From positions 3,548,001-3,612,000 of the forward strand of contig OX393551.1 of assembly GCA_947650365.1 (NCBI GenBank): a stretch of 64,000 bases of DNA, given 5' to 3'. The notes beneath the pieces are model-generated. The model was given only the letters and a program-made list of their open reading frames with translations. It was not told the DNA's origin and made no database searches. The first letter of the stretch is position 1. Each line of letters begins with the position of its first letter. Of the stretch, positions 22,304-32,654 are shown piece after piece. The stretch is from Chamaelirium japonicum (lineage: Eukaryota > Streptophyta > Magnoliopsida > Liliales > Melanthiaceae). A program made the position numbers and the translations under genes.

Positions 22304-23325
22304 ATCGCTTCCGCTGCGAAAAACTCGTCCTCGAGTTTACGCCGGAAGACATCGCCGGTAGCAGGAGGGAGACCACCACCGTGGGAACGTCGCTGTGTCT
22401 GGATCTGATGATGAATTCCCAACAAGTGATGTCTCGGGCAGTCAACAACCTCTGGGCCTCTCGCGAAGGGAGTGCTGGCGTCGAGCGAGGGCCAGAAGGT
22501 ACTGAAGTACAAAAACAGAAGCGCACGAGCTGTAGGTGGTCGGTCAGTCCCGACAAAGTCAAAGCGCGCAAGTGGCTTAGCTGTCTGAAGCTCCCCAACT
22601 GGCTCTGACTGTAGCTGTGATGGAAGCTCCGCGGAAGTCGGAGGCTCCACGGGTGTCTCTGCTGTAGGAAGAACTGCCGAAGGAGGTGCCTCATCTGTAA
22701 GCTCTGTGAAAGGTAGGAGAAGCCTCTCCGTAGTCACTACCGGAGGAAGTAGCTCCTCTGTAGGCACTGCTGAAGGTGGAAAGAGCTCCTCTGAAGCCAC
22801 TGAAGGAGGAGGTGGCACCGCTGTAGGCACTGGAGAAGGCAGAAGGAACTCCTCTGTAGTCGCTGACGGAAGAGGTGGCTCCTCCTTGGGCATTGGCCGA
22901 GGAAGCTCCACAGGAGGCGGATGCTTCTCAAGTGGGGCCACTGGTGGAACCGGGTACTCCACAGGAGGTGGAGGCTCTGCTGGAGGTGGTAGCCTGCTGT
23001 ATCGGGCAAGCCTCTGGTTCTGCTTCTCCCTCCATGCCAACTCATCCTCAATATCATCAAGTAAGAGCTGGGTTTCGATATATCTGATTTTCAAGGTTGG
23101 CACTGAAGGACTCCGTAAAACCCATTGAACAAAAGGTTTAGAAGATAGATCCAGGTCATGGGCTTGATCTCGAATCGAAGAGGAGTATCTACGTTCCAAC
23201 GAAGATCTCGGGAAAAGGGTAGGACATGGCTCAAGAGATTTATATAGCCTGACAAATTGTTTATAGGTGTGGGTATCTAGTGGGTCAAGCGAATAAGGAT
23301 GGGATCGGACGCGACGATAGGACAT
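22252..23325 (-). CDS. Uncharacterised proline-rich retrotransposon protein, 357 aa, copy 2
   Basis: Same length and frame as copy 1, with only scattered substitutions (for example PMPTAVPPP to PVPTAVPPP, and EEPLPS to EELLPP). KPFVQW, the acidic helix, the proline-rich middle and DFVGTDRPPTA are all kept. The start ATG is at 23325. Both copies are open over 357 codons. That fits selection or recent duplication, and the young age of the array means it cannot decide between them. Confidence 0.75.
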   Translation of the reverse strand: MSYRRVRSHPYSLDPLDTHTYKQFVRLYKSLEPCPTLFPRSSLERRYSSSIRDQAHDLDLSSKPFVQWVLRSPSVPTLKIRYIETQLLLDDIEDELAWREKQNQRLARYSRLPPPAEPPPPVEYPVPPVAPLEKHPPPVELPRPMPKEEPPLPSATTEEFLLPSPVPTAVPPPPSVASEELFPPSAVPTEELLPPVVTTERLLLPFTELTDEAPPSAVLPTAETPVEPPTSAELPSQLQSEPVGELQTAKPLARFDFVGTDRPPTARALLFLYFSTFWPSLDASTPFARGPEVVDCPRHHLLGIHHQIQTQRRSHGGGLPPATGDVFRRKLEDEFFAAEAIDEDLISTFSSYPFGTC

Positions 23326-23480
23326 GGCGTCAGATACACGATGCAATCCTAACGCTAGACGTAAACCTAACACTAAATGCAAATCAAGCACGCAAGACGA
23401 TGACCTATGCAAAATCAGCAAAGAAAAGATTAGGGTTTGCTGAAATTCAGCACTCAAAAGAAACCCGAACAGGTTCTTTC

Positions 23481-23497
23481 GAGCTCTGATACCAACT
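23481..23497 (-). other. Primer-binding site, internal region 2
   Basis: Same sequence as at 21028-21044, beside LTR 3. Confidence 0.9.
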
Positions 23498-24756
23498 TGA
23501 TGCAGGCACCAATAAGGCACACTACAATCCTGAACCCTTTTAGGGTTTTCTTTGGTCAATAATTAGGGTTTAGTTATCAATATAGCGTCAAATGCCTCAG
23601 AAGGACAGCAACATCAATTATCTCACGTAGTAATAGAAAGTCTATGCAATCAACATGAAACGGGTTTCAGATTTAACAATAGAGATGCACTATTACCACA
23701 AAAACTAATTTCAGCATATATAAAATTCAATCACACAGAAGATATTAAAATTGCAAGGCAGGCATGCATCAGATTTTATAAAAGAAAAGGGCTATGGATG
23801 CTTGCAGAGGTAACCGACAGACTAAATATATCAAATCAGATGATTAGGCACGTTATTAGGCTTCAACTATCAATGAAAAGACCAGTTATGGCTGCGATGC
23901 GGAGCGGAGGCAATGGAAATCGAATGAAAACTAAGCGGATGCGATGGGAGAATAAAGGGAAAGGAAAGATACTGCCTGGGGTTTCCCGCCGTGGGTCGAT
24001 TGCAAGGATGCGCCGACGATCCTGCACACGGAGCAAGGCCGGACGTCGGGAGAAGCCGGAACCTTCGGAAAACGAAGCCCAAAGCCTTCACGAGGCGAAG
24101 TCGTGGAATCGGCGATGATCGGGGACTCGAGTCTCACCCGGAAGCACTCACGAAGAGGCACGAAATTCAGCAACTATCAAAAATCTGAAATCTCCTTCAA
24201 TCTTCCCCTTTTTGTAGAACTATGGTTTCTTTTTGGATGGCCAAGATCAAAGGGAAATCAAGGGGGAATGGTGGGGATGCAATGGGCCAAAAAAGGAAAG
24301 GAAAAGAGAGAGAAATAAGGGGAAAAGAGAGAGAGAAGTTAGGGGACGGAAGAGGGGGCGGATTGGCTCGGTTTCCGCACGGGCAAGGGACGGAAAAGCC
24401 CTAATTGAAGCCCACATAGCCCTAATTGAAGCCCAATTGATGCCACATCATCAAATTTAAGTTATTTCGCCATCTAACCGTCGTTTTCGAGATCTAATCT
24501 CGTCCGTCGGTGCCCCGCAAACACACACACCCATAATTTTATTAATATCATGCTGAAACTCACCCGAGAAGACCCGGATTCAATCCGAAAAGCCCTCGGA
24601 TGAGATCATGGACATCCCCCATGAACTGGGCAAGAACAGAAATAAAACTAAATGCTGACATAAGGCCAAAAACAGGGAAAAACGGCCAAAAACTGAAATA
24701 ACGTCTAACAAGTCCCAAACGGATACGAACTGAAGGTGCTGATCAGGTCTTCATCA
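23498..24756 (-). repeat. LTR 3 of the array (5'-most on the minus strand)
   Basis: 1259 bp, ends CATCA before target duplication TCCGG. Confidence 0.92.
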
Positions 24757-24798
24757 TCCGGGAACACCTATTCAGAGAACTCTGATCGGAGAGAGTAA

Positions 24799-25250
24799 AA
24801 GCATATCCAATCCTACATCAAAATTTTCATCAAATTTGATGTAGGATTGGGTTAAAAGCTTGGTTTGTTGTGAAGTATTTCAGTCCTACATCAAATCCGA
24901 TGAAAACTAATTTTAATGTGGAGCACTGCAATCCTACAACAAATCGTTGGATGGGATTGCGATCGCCGAAGTGAAGATGTATGTGCTCGCCAGAGTGGAT
25001 TTGCAAATGCTTGCTGGAGGAAAAGGCAATGGGAGATAAAATGGACGAAGGAGGAGTTCGAATATGATTGTTGGGGGGAGAACATAGCCATTGGGGTTTA
25101 ATTTAGAAATTTGATGAGCCTCCCAATCCTGCCAATCTGATGGAGAAATTTGATGAAAAATTAATTTGATAAAAATTTAGTGTAGAGTTGGAGCCGCTTT
25201 TTAGCTCTTCAACCATCAAATTTAAATTTGATATAAGATTGGAGATGCTC
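24799..25250. mobile_element. Tourist-like (PIF/Harbinger) MITE, 452 bp
   Basis: The ends are inverted: aagcatatccaatcctacatca at the left, and gagcatctccaatcttatatca reading inward from the right. A 3-bp TAA target duplication flanks it (24796-24798 and 25251-25253). Further inverted atttgatg/catcaaat phrases sit inside. It encodes no protein. The terminal phrase is common among plant Tourist elements. Confidence 0.85.
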
Positions 25251-25253
25251 TAA

Positions 25254-25784
25254 TGTCATGAAGCTTCACCGAGGCTGACCACTCTAACTCCCTACAAAAA
25301 TCATGGCAGGTCATAGGGAATCAATAGACATATCCCAATCTGATACCACATCTTCGTCAATGAGGTCTCCAATGCTCCTAAAAACCAGTTCAGCTCAAAA
25401 AAAAAAAAAGTCTGCATCATCACAGCAACAACAAACAGTCAGAATCCGCACATCATGTGATATTATTGTTCTCCCACACGGGAAGCAATAGTATTTCAGT
25501 CAATAAAGCTTTAAAATGTTACGATCACATCAAATAACGGAAGCAAAAAAAGCCTCCCCCCCCACCTTTCCTTTCTTATCTTCTTTTGGCGATGGTTGTT
25601 GCACGCATAAATAACCCAAGTCAGAGCGGATCCCATACAGAAACTGCGACCATCACTTCCCATGTCCACACCCACCCACGGTTCTTACGCGATACATACA
25701 GGTGAATGTACCCGACCAACAAAAAAACAAAGGGAAACACAAAACACCACCCAGTCATCCGATTGACGAAGCAGGCAGTGTTGC
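25254..25784 (-). other. Downstream flank or 3' UTR of a host gene
   Basis: Lies directly 3' of the host gene's stop codon at 25785. It is AT-rich on the sense strand with no mobile-element hallmark. It is plausibly 3' UTR, but I cannot place a poly(A) site with confidence. Confidence 0.4.
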
Positions 25785-26261
25785 TCAGAGACATGGAGGC
25801 ATCCGGTGGTAGCCATTCTCTGGACGGCTTTGCGTGGCCCTCTCAGCGGGGCCTCTCTGCTGGGGGTAGCTTCCTGACTGAGGGTGGTTCAGGTTAGGAT
25901 TGAAAGGGCTCCACCACTGGGGCTCACCCTCGAGAGGGATCCATGGCAGCGGTGCAAAGCCCTCCCTACCCCATCCGTAAGCACGGTCGAAATGTCTAGC
26001 GCCATCTTGATGGGTACTATTCACAGATCCCGAGACGGAAAACCCATAGAGCCCACTAATCTCAGCCGAGGATGAGGTTGCCACTGAAGAAACAAGAGTT
26101 ACTCCCCGAGTCCGCGCCCTCCTGATGGGAGCAAATGCGGCGGCGGAGTGTTGGGAAGGCACAGGCTGCTGGTACAGATGACTGCCATGAGCTCGAGCAC
26201 GGCCCCTGACCTCCCCAGCAAGTGGTGTGCCTAGTGATGTGACCACATTGCTTCCAACATG
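25785..26261 (-). CDS. Last exon of an unrecognised host gene
   Basis: The minus frame opens after a good acceptor (tcgtcacag, ending at 26262). It reads SVAHVGSNVVTSLGTPLAGEVRGRAR, then ARTRGVTLVSSVATSSS and a distinctive end with HFDRAYGWGREGFAPLPW, PLEGEPQWWSPFNPN and ENGYHRMPPCL before the stop. The composition (rich in Ser, Pro, Gly, Arg, His with several Trp) suggests the disordered C-terminal tail of a plant regulatory protein. I could not name the family. It resembles no retroelement domain. Joining it to the upstream exon at the most obvious donor does not keep phase, so the true splice site is uncertain or the copy is decayed. Confidence 0.6.
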   Translation of the reverse strand, partial: HVGSNVVTSLGTPLAGEVRGRARAHGSHLYQQPVPSQHSAAAFAPIRRARTRGVTLVSSVATSSSAEISGLYGFSVSGSVNSTHQDGARHFDRAYGWGREGFAPLPWIPLEGEPQWWSPFNPNLNHPQSGSYPQQRGPAERATQSRPENGYHRMPPCL

Positions 26262-26349
26262 GGCGACAGACCTGTGACGACAGGGAGATCAGCATCACCA
26301 TCAAGCTAGTCACGTTCATGGGCAAAGATGAATTGAGATGCTATATTTT

Positions 26350-26746
26350 AAAGGATATAGCAACACTTGCCCAGGCACAAGGGGGTGGGGGTGTACAAGA
26401 GATCCTAATCTTTGCTGGCTGCTGGTGTCATTTATAGATAGCCTCATGCCCAAATGAGAGGCTGATTGACTGGCATTTGATGAGGGATATGGGAAGGAGG
26501 GCCATTGTCCCCACTGTTGATTTCGTAGCTCGGTTGCAGAACTGTGGGAAATCATGTCAGCAGAAAGTTGTCCTCCAAAGCTAGTTGGGTGCCGATGAAA
26601 TGGGCCATTCTCGGGGACAGAATCGGCAGAACTTGAAGAGTGCATAGAATGAGGGAAACCGTGCACAGCCAGGTATGGACACACACGCGTACTGGTTGGA
26701 GCACTTGAATGGTTTCCAAATGTGGCATAACCCATCAGCTCATTAT
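26350..26746 (-). CDS. Penultimate coding exon of the same host gene
   Basis: It is preceded on the minus strand by a T-rich tract and the acceptor attaaag, giving DNELMGYATFGNHSSAP. Further on come HRHPTSFGGQLSADMI, NQQWGQWPSFPYPSSN, SASHLGMRLSINDTSSQQ and HPHPLVPGQ, then a likely donor at gtgttg (about 26365). Ser, His, Pro and Gln are enriched, as in the final exon. A tiny further exon may lie at 26843-26870 (KENPCQIH between gcctgcag and gtaggc). I do not recognise the protein. Confidence 0.55.
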
Positions 26747-27437
26747 CTTTAATATGAAGAGGGAAAAAAAAACAGAATTAGAGCACTTCAAATCCAATCA
26801 AAAGATACAATTGTTGAATTGATAAGGATAGAGTGCCTACATGGATTTGGCAGGGATTCTCCTTCCCTGCAGGCAGAAAATATCTAACATAAGTAAATTC
26901 ACTAGAATCAGAAGTCAAGAACAGTGAACAATTATCAATGGAAAGAAATAATTTGGATATGGAAGCGATAGAAGCTACGAATAATCAGTGCATGATTTAT
27001 GCAAGTTAAAAATGTTGCTATCCAAAAATCTTCCAAATAAGCTCCAACGTTATAAAATCCCCAAGGCAACTCACTTCGAAGATTGATACCGTGGTTCTAA
27101 TTTTTTCCTACAATTTTGATCAATGATCCAATTCATATATATTTACCACTGTCATTCCCATAAGAAATCCTAGTGGCTCACTGAAAAACACAAACTAAAA
27201 AATTACAAGGATATGCAAATGAATCGTTGTGTAAAAATTACCATATTAACAGTTAATAGAAACAATTGTTGTGACCTTATTTTACCTCCGCATAAAAGGT
27301 TTTATGCTCAAGATCATGATGCAGTAGACTAGCTGAAACACTAACCTGATTCATAATACCAGAACTATCATTCTGATGTTCGTTCGGGTTAATATATAAA
27401 TAGATGTTTGGTATATTTATCCTATACCAAATTGAAA
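26747..27437 (-). other. Probable introns of the host gene
   Basis: AT-rich, with poly-T tracts on the sense strand and no mobile-element domain. It lies upstream of the exons above, so I infer intron sequence. The Cassandra element sits at its far end. Confidence 0.4.
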
Positions 27438-27480
27438 CCTATTATAACATCCATCCCAAACACACAAGATATTATCCGCT

Positions 27481-27590
27481 TTGCCCGTGCCCGCACGAGG
27501 ACTTCCCAGGGTGGTCACCCATCCTAATACTACTCTCGCCCGATCACGCTTAACTACGGAGTTGTTATAATATCCGTAGCGGCGCACGGC
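27481..27590 (-). other. 5S rRNA-derived segment in Cassandra LTR (copy 1)
   Basis: The minus strand contains aactccgtagttaagcgtga, cgggcgagagtagtatt and aggatgggtgacca, matching the internal control region and flanks of plant 5S rRNA. It is part of a retrotransposon and not a functional 5S gene. Confidence 0.9.
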
Positions 27591-27898
27591 TTTGAAACGC
27601 GTCTTCTATGTTTGAGAGGGGAAATTATATAAGTAGCTCAAGATCTCCTTCTCTCCAGGCGATGTGGGGTTAACTCGTGGCTTTGTACACCTCATCTCAC
27701 CTCACCTCACCTCACCTCATCCATCTTGACATCACAGCCTCAGGAGTCTTGGCTCTTGGATCTTGGTCGTCACAATCCACCCCCCTTAAGGGCTACATAT
27801 CCTCGTGTAGGGTTAGACCCGCCCATCTCGAGAAGAACCGGCTCTGATACCCTTTTGTAACATCCGCCCCAAAACACACAAGATATTGTCTGCTTTGC

Positions 27899-28008
27899 TC
27901 GTGCCCGCACAAGGATTTCCTAGGGAGGTCACCCATCCTAGTACTACTCTAGTCCAAGCATACTTAACTACGGAGTTCTTATGAAATCCGTAGCAGTGAA
28001 CGGTTTTA
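27899..28008 (-). other. 5S rRNA-derived segment in Cassandra LTR (copy 2)
   Basis: Same segment in the second LTR, more mutated (for example agtatgcttggactagag on the minus strand). Confidence 0.88.
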
Positions 28009-28173
28009 AAACGTGTCTTCTATGTTTGGGAGGGGAAATTATATAAGTAGCTCAGGATCTCTTTCTCTCCAGGCGATGTGGGGTTAACTCGTGGCCTTGT
28101 ACACCTCACCTCATCCATCTTGGCATCACAGCCTCAGGAGTCTTGGCTCTTGGATCTTGGTCGTCACACCTAT

Positions 28174-29110
28174 GCAGGGGGGACTCTGGAAACTCAAGAT
28201 TAGTGGCAAATAGAGCTCTCAACTAGTTCTCCCTGTGTGCAAATATAGGAGTCTATTATCGGGTCACATGTTTTAGGCCTAAAGCTTAGTTGAAAAAAAA
28301 AGTATATTTTAAATATTCTGACCATGCCATCAACACAATTTTAATACCAATAAATAAATAACACAAATCACAAGCCATTTTCCATCTATTGAAGATTTTA
28401 AAATCTCTTTGAAAATCTTATCCATTGCTAAGGGGTACAGAGCAAAGACCGGTGGCGGTAGACCAGAGTATGACGAGATACACTTCTATTTCTAGAACCA
28501 CTGATCTCGCTTCAAATTTCTCGAAAGCGCGAGATATGATCAAAACAGGGATATGACTGGAGTCGTCAGCATAAAATCCATGTGTTCAGTTGCAATATAT
28601 TCTTGTTCAAACAAACAACCCTCCTGCACAAACCCCGAGCTAACACTTGTTGATTTTAGAAAAATTAAAGATAGTGTTCACTCGCCTCTTATGTTATGTC
28701 GACAATCAAAGAATGAGCCATATTGGGTGCTTAAGGGGCCAAACATATAAAGATCCTAAATGGTAAGTAAAAGCAAACATCAATATTTTTTACGAGGAAA
28801 TCCTTCGTAGAAAAAACCTCACCGGCAGAGCTGGTATGGTGAGAGCAATCCACTAAACCACAAAGGTCTAATTACAAGAATAAAGACAAGATCTTAGGGG
28901 TCCTGCAAGGAGTTTGCCTCCACACCATGCCGAATACTACCTTTCTTTGTAGCTCTTTACAAACCTCCTGCTTGGCTGCCTTTCGTTCAATTCCAACATT
29001 AACAATCGGATGCTCACCAGCAACACCGCGTGGACTCCCTCTTCACGAGCGAAGACACTTGCAAAGTGTTCGCCTTCGCAAAGGCTAGAACGCACCCAAG
29101 AGTGAATCGC
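28174..29110. other. No gene recognised
   Basis: Mixed AT-rich sequence with only short open frames. The last 300 bp (about 28780-29110) looks like plant retrotransposon leader or LTR DNA, but I cannot define boundaries. Confidence 0.4.
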
Positions 29111-29118
29111 ACCCCAAT

Positions 29119-29466
29119 CAAGGTTTAAAATCACGGTATCGGTCGCGGTATCGGTCGGCCCCGAACCGGTATGTACCGGCCGGTACGTACCGGTACCGGC
29201 CGGTACGGACCGATACCGGTTGAGAAAAAAAAATCTAAAAAAAACCCAAAAAACCCAAAAAAAAAAAAAATTTAACCAGTCGGTACCGGTCCGTACCGGC
29301 CGTACCGGCCTGTACCGGCCTGAACCGGCCGATACGGACCGGTACGTACCGGTACCGGCCGATACGGGACAGGTATCGGGATCGGATGCAGTACCGGTCT
29401 CGAACCGGCCAAAACCGGTACGTACCGGCCGGTACGTACCGGTATCGGCCGAGATTTAAAACCCTG
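29119..29466. mobile_element. Short non-autonomous hAT element, 348 bp, packed with ccggtacc words
   Basis: The terminal inverted repeats are CAAGGTTTAAAATC at the left and CAGGGTTTTAAATC reading in from the right. A perfect 8-bp target duplication, ACCCCAAT (29111-29118 and 29467-29474), is the hallmark of hAT. Nearly the whole interior is overlapping ggtacgtaccggccgg-like palindromes around a poly-A core (29222-29272). It has no coding capacity. Confidence 0.9.
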
Positions 29467-29474
29467 ACCCCAAT

Positions 29475-30530
29475 GTGGGCTAATCACTCTGTAAAGGATT
29501 TCTTCACTGGTCTAAACCGACACGGTGGGTCTCAAAGGATTTAATTGGGTTCTCCCAAATACCTGATAAGAGGAATTACTCGCTTGTGGGTCGCTTCGCA
29601 CGAACCCCACCAAGCTTCTCCTTTGATTCGCTCAAAGGATCCTTTGCTTCGCACAAAGGAATCCATGTATGGGATCTTCGGGTTGAAAGCAAGAAGGTTA
29701 AACCCAAAAATGAGAGAGGAAAGGTCTTTACTTATCAAAAGATCTGGAGGAATCCGGAGGAACCAAGGCACGACTCCACGAGAATTCTCAAAGCATTAAA
29801 GAAAGCAAAGCGAAGAACCCTTGAAGAAATCAAAGTCCCAAGAGAGGGATCACGCCTCTTCCAACATCAAAGGGGAGATTGACGAGAGAAAGCACAAGAA
29901 TCAATCAAAAACTCTCACAATCTCTAAAAACCTTGCTCTCTATGAAGCTCCAAATCTGAAATTTAGTGTGGGAGAGCTATATCTCAAAACCCCAAGTGTC
30001 CATATATACCACAGATCAATCTCCAACGAACAACAATTGTCGGATCGCGATCTAAAGGTCGAAACGGATTGAACTAAAGTCAGTCCGTGGCCTGGACATA
30101 TGTCATCCGAATGAGTATTCAGACAACTTGTCTGCATGTCCAAACAAAAGTTCGGACGCCAGACTCAATAACACCTTGAGTTGGCCTACAGGGTCCGAAC
30201 GAAAGTTCAGATGCCCTATACAATCAACTCAATCTAATTCGGACCCTGTTGGCTCGTCCGAATTGAGGCTTGAACGTCCGAACAAGTGTTCGGGTGCTCA
30301 TATCCGTCTGAACAAGTGTTCGGACTGAAAGTTTCAAAAAACCCCAACACTTATAAAGTAATATTTAAGTGTTGAGCATGTAAGCCTTATTCGCCACATA
30401 TGCACAATGTGCACTAACACCGGGCCTATCTAGTGGACTATTGGCGAACACAAAAGTATATCAACACATGTGCATTTGCTCTCCAGCCAGTCCAGGTATT
30501 GAAATGGTCACACTTGGAAATCCGAACCAA
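29475..30530 (-). repeat. LTR-like remains with gttcggac words
   Basis: At 30060-30330 paired words such as tccgaac and gttcggac recur about eight times. On the minus strand a TATA-like tatatatgg (about 30001-30009) precedes a leader-like stretch. This looks like a decayed Copia LTR and leader, but no ends, primer site or domains could be confirmed. Confidence 0.4.
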
Positions 30531-30532
30531 CA

Positions 30533-31247
30533 CATGCATTCATCATTTGCCTGACTTCCATACATTCATAGATCATTCATATGTGCATCCATATTGTCAT
30601 CCAAGTGTTGAGTTAAGCAATAAAGACGATTTTGGCATGTTGATCACTTTTCGATGCAGAGTACTTATGAAACATGTTTTCAGATTTCAGACAACCCATC
30701 ATCTTTAATTTTTCGAAATCATAACAATTGGCATGATGAGTTATGTAATTTCTTATTTTATTCACTGCATTCGGACAATGATGACATGACATATCTTCTT
30801 GGTTTAGAATCCCCTTGTTCTGCACCGTGCGCAGGCCACATTGAGCAACACATAATGCACCCGCAACCCATGGCCTTTCAAATACACCATTGCCAATCGC
30901 GCAAGTCGATGACCCGCAGCACATTATGCTCCCGCGGCCTTTCTTTTTACATGTCATTTGAATTTCATGTCAACCCAAACTCCTATTATCACATGAAATT
31001 ATCTGAGTATTTTGAAAATCTTATCGTGCCGCGGAGGATGTTGGTTTTGGCTTTCAGGTCTTCGCTTGGCGTCGAGGGGCAGGGGATACAAGATGGAGTT
31101 GCTGCGTACTTGCGGCGGATTACTTGGCCACCGGACCCGGGAGAGCAGTCAGAGCAGAGTCAGCGGTTGCAGTTGCTACCAGGAGAGCCCCCGCCGGATC
31201 CAGGACCTTGCTCGACAGGAGTCGAGTTCTTTTGAGTCCGGGAGACT
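30533..31247 (+). pseudogene. Truncated 3' internal fragment of the gag-protease gypsy element
   Basis: Nearly identical to 34411-35125 but with no LTR or gag upstream. Homology begins abruptly near 30533. It contains CIHHLPDFHTFIDHSYVHPY and the element's novel C-terminal region up to EFF and stop (about 31235). It carries the same 1-bp deletion (ggcatgttgatc, near 30637) as the copy at 34516, so the two fragments share a recent ancestor. With the next LTR it forms a partial int-LTR-int-LTR tandem. Confidence 0.88.
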
Positions 31248-32443
31248 TGATGCAGACGAGCCTACTACGTGCAGTTTTTCTACAGCTGATCGTGTATTTT
31301 CATCCTCTCCGGAGATCCAGGAAGCCGATCGTCGATCCGTCTGCATCAGTGGAAAGCTCAATCGAAGCCCGACAACTTTGGTTTTTACTTTATTTCGATC
31401 CGACCAACGGATCTTTAGTTATTTCAGTTTTTATTTCTGGTTTGGGTAGGTGCGAGCCATGTTCGCATCCGATTCGAGCCACAGATGCCGAATTGACTCA
31501 TTTCTGTGTTAGGTTTTAGGCCGTAGGATCTTAAGTTAGATTTAATCTCAATGGATGAGATTCAAAGGAGAATCAAAACCCAAAACCCTAACCTAAAAAC
31601 CTACCCGACCGGCCCTCCCTCTCTCTCCCGCGGACACCTCCCGATCCCTCTCTCTCACCCGCGTCTCTCTCTCTCTACCCGACCGGCCTCTCTCTCTCTT
31701 TCTTTCCGTTTTTGTTCCCTTGTTTGTTTCCCCTATAAGTTCTAAACCCTAATTGAGAGAAGGGGGAGATGAATTGAATTGAAACCCTAAAAACGGAGAA
31801 GCGGATCGCTTGCTCGGTGTATTCCTTCCGACGAAATCCTCTTTGCTTCTAGTATATTCTTCCTTCCGCAAGCTTCTATCCCGTCGCCTCGCACTTCGTC
31901 TACGGCTTCACGGAAGATCGACGTGGAGTTTCTTCGTCCTCAAAGATCCCTCGTCTCGGCTTCTTCACCCCGTCTTCTGGACCACGCCTCCCCTTCCGCG
32001 CCGTTCATCTGCAACATCGGAGCATCGGGAAGCCGCCGGCATGTACCAACGCACGGTTTGGATTATCCTCTGATCTTTTCATGTGATATTTTCTTTCCCG
32101 CAACCGGCCTTATTGCTGATTTCATCTTAGGACTCCTAATATTTTGTTTTTCCCGAGAATCTCATCCATTAGGGTTTGTCGTTAGATCTTTTGTTGGTTA
32201 TTGAGACATTGGCCTTATTTGTTAGAGATTGTTATTGTTTCATTGCTGGAATTCAGTTATATTAATCTGAAATTAAGTCTCATCTGGTCAATTTTATTGT
32301 TTCTTTGAATTAAATCTGATTGGTAATGACTGAATGTTGAATCGTGATTCTAAGCATTGCTGAAATTTGTTTATACATGCTGAAATCTGATTTAATGTTT
32401 TAAATTCTGCACTTGGTTTATTTCAAACATACGCATCCCATCA
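31248..32443 (+). repeat. 5' LTR of gypsy element A
   Basis: 1196 bp, TGATG...CATCA. A CT-rich stretch (31610-31700) lies upstream of a TATA-like cctataagt at about 31732. It is followed at once by the primer-binding site. Confidence 0.9.
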
Positions 32444-32460
32444 AGTTGGTATCAGAGCGC
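32444..32460 (+). other. Primer-binding site of gypsy A
   Basis: agttggtatcagagcgc directly after the LTR; initiator tRNA-Met type. Confidence 0.9.
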
Positions 32461-32654
32461 ACTAGTCGTCGCGTCCTTACGCAACGGCCGGTCCTCTCAC
32501 ATCATTCGCATCATCTCGCGTTTGCTGAAATTTTTTTTTATTTGCCTTCTTTCATTTTAGTTAGCGCCTTGCATTAATTAGTAACACCCATCGCGTGATC
32601 GCATACATATTAGGACCATCCCTTTCTCTTTGTAGTGAGTCGATAGAATCTAGA

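Larger units (their letters stand above)
18592..24756 (-). mobile_element. Non-autonomous LTR retrotransposon array: LTR-int-LTR-int-LTR
   Basis: Three LTRs (18592-19850, 21045-22303, 23498-24756; TGATGCAGG...CTTCATCA, 1259 bp) alternate with two internal regions of 1194 bp, giving an exact 2453-bp period. The outer ends carry a perfect 5-bp target duplication, TCCGG (18587-18591 and 24757-24761), so the array occupies one insertion site. Initiator tRNA-Met primer-binding sites beside LTRs 2 and 3 set the minus strand. Each internal region encodes a single proline-rich protein and no protease, RT or integrase. The repeats are nearly identical. Unequal recombination between LTRs of sister copies explains the structure. 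Confidence 0.93.
27443..28168 (-). mobile_element. Cassandra TRIM retrotransposon, 726 bp
   Basis: LTRs at 27443-27774 (332 bp) and 27856-28168 (313 bp) flank only 81 bp of internal sequence. The target duplication is CCTAT (27438-27442 and 28169-28173). On the minus strand the LTRs run TGTGACGACCAAGATCC... to ...TGTAACA; the left end is mutated to TATAACA. Each LTR contains a 5S rRNA-derived segment. The primer-binding site gggtatcagagccgg lies at about 27838-27852. Cassandra encodes no protein and depends on other elements to move. Confidence 0.93.

Noticed and set aside
27481-27590. 5S rRNA gene
   Set aside because: It is in an LTR with target duplication and primer site and is mutated, so it is Cassandra-derived.
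31810-32073. 87-codon frame (MLGVFLPTKSSLL...) seen four times in the window
   Set aside because: It lies inside the gypsy LTR and is repeated because the LTR is repeated. No evidence of translation.
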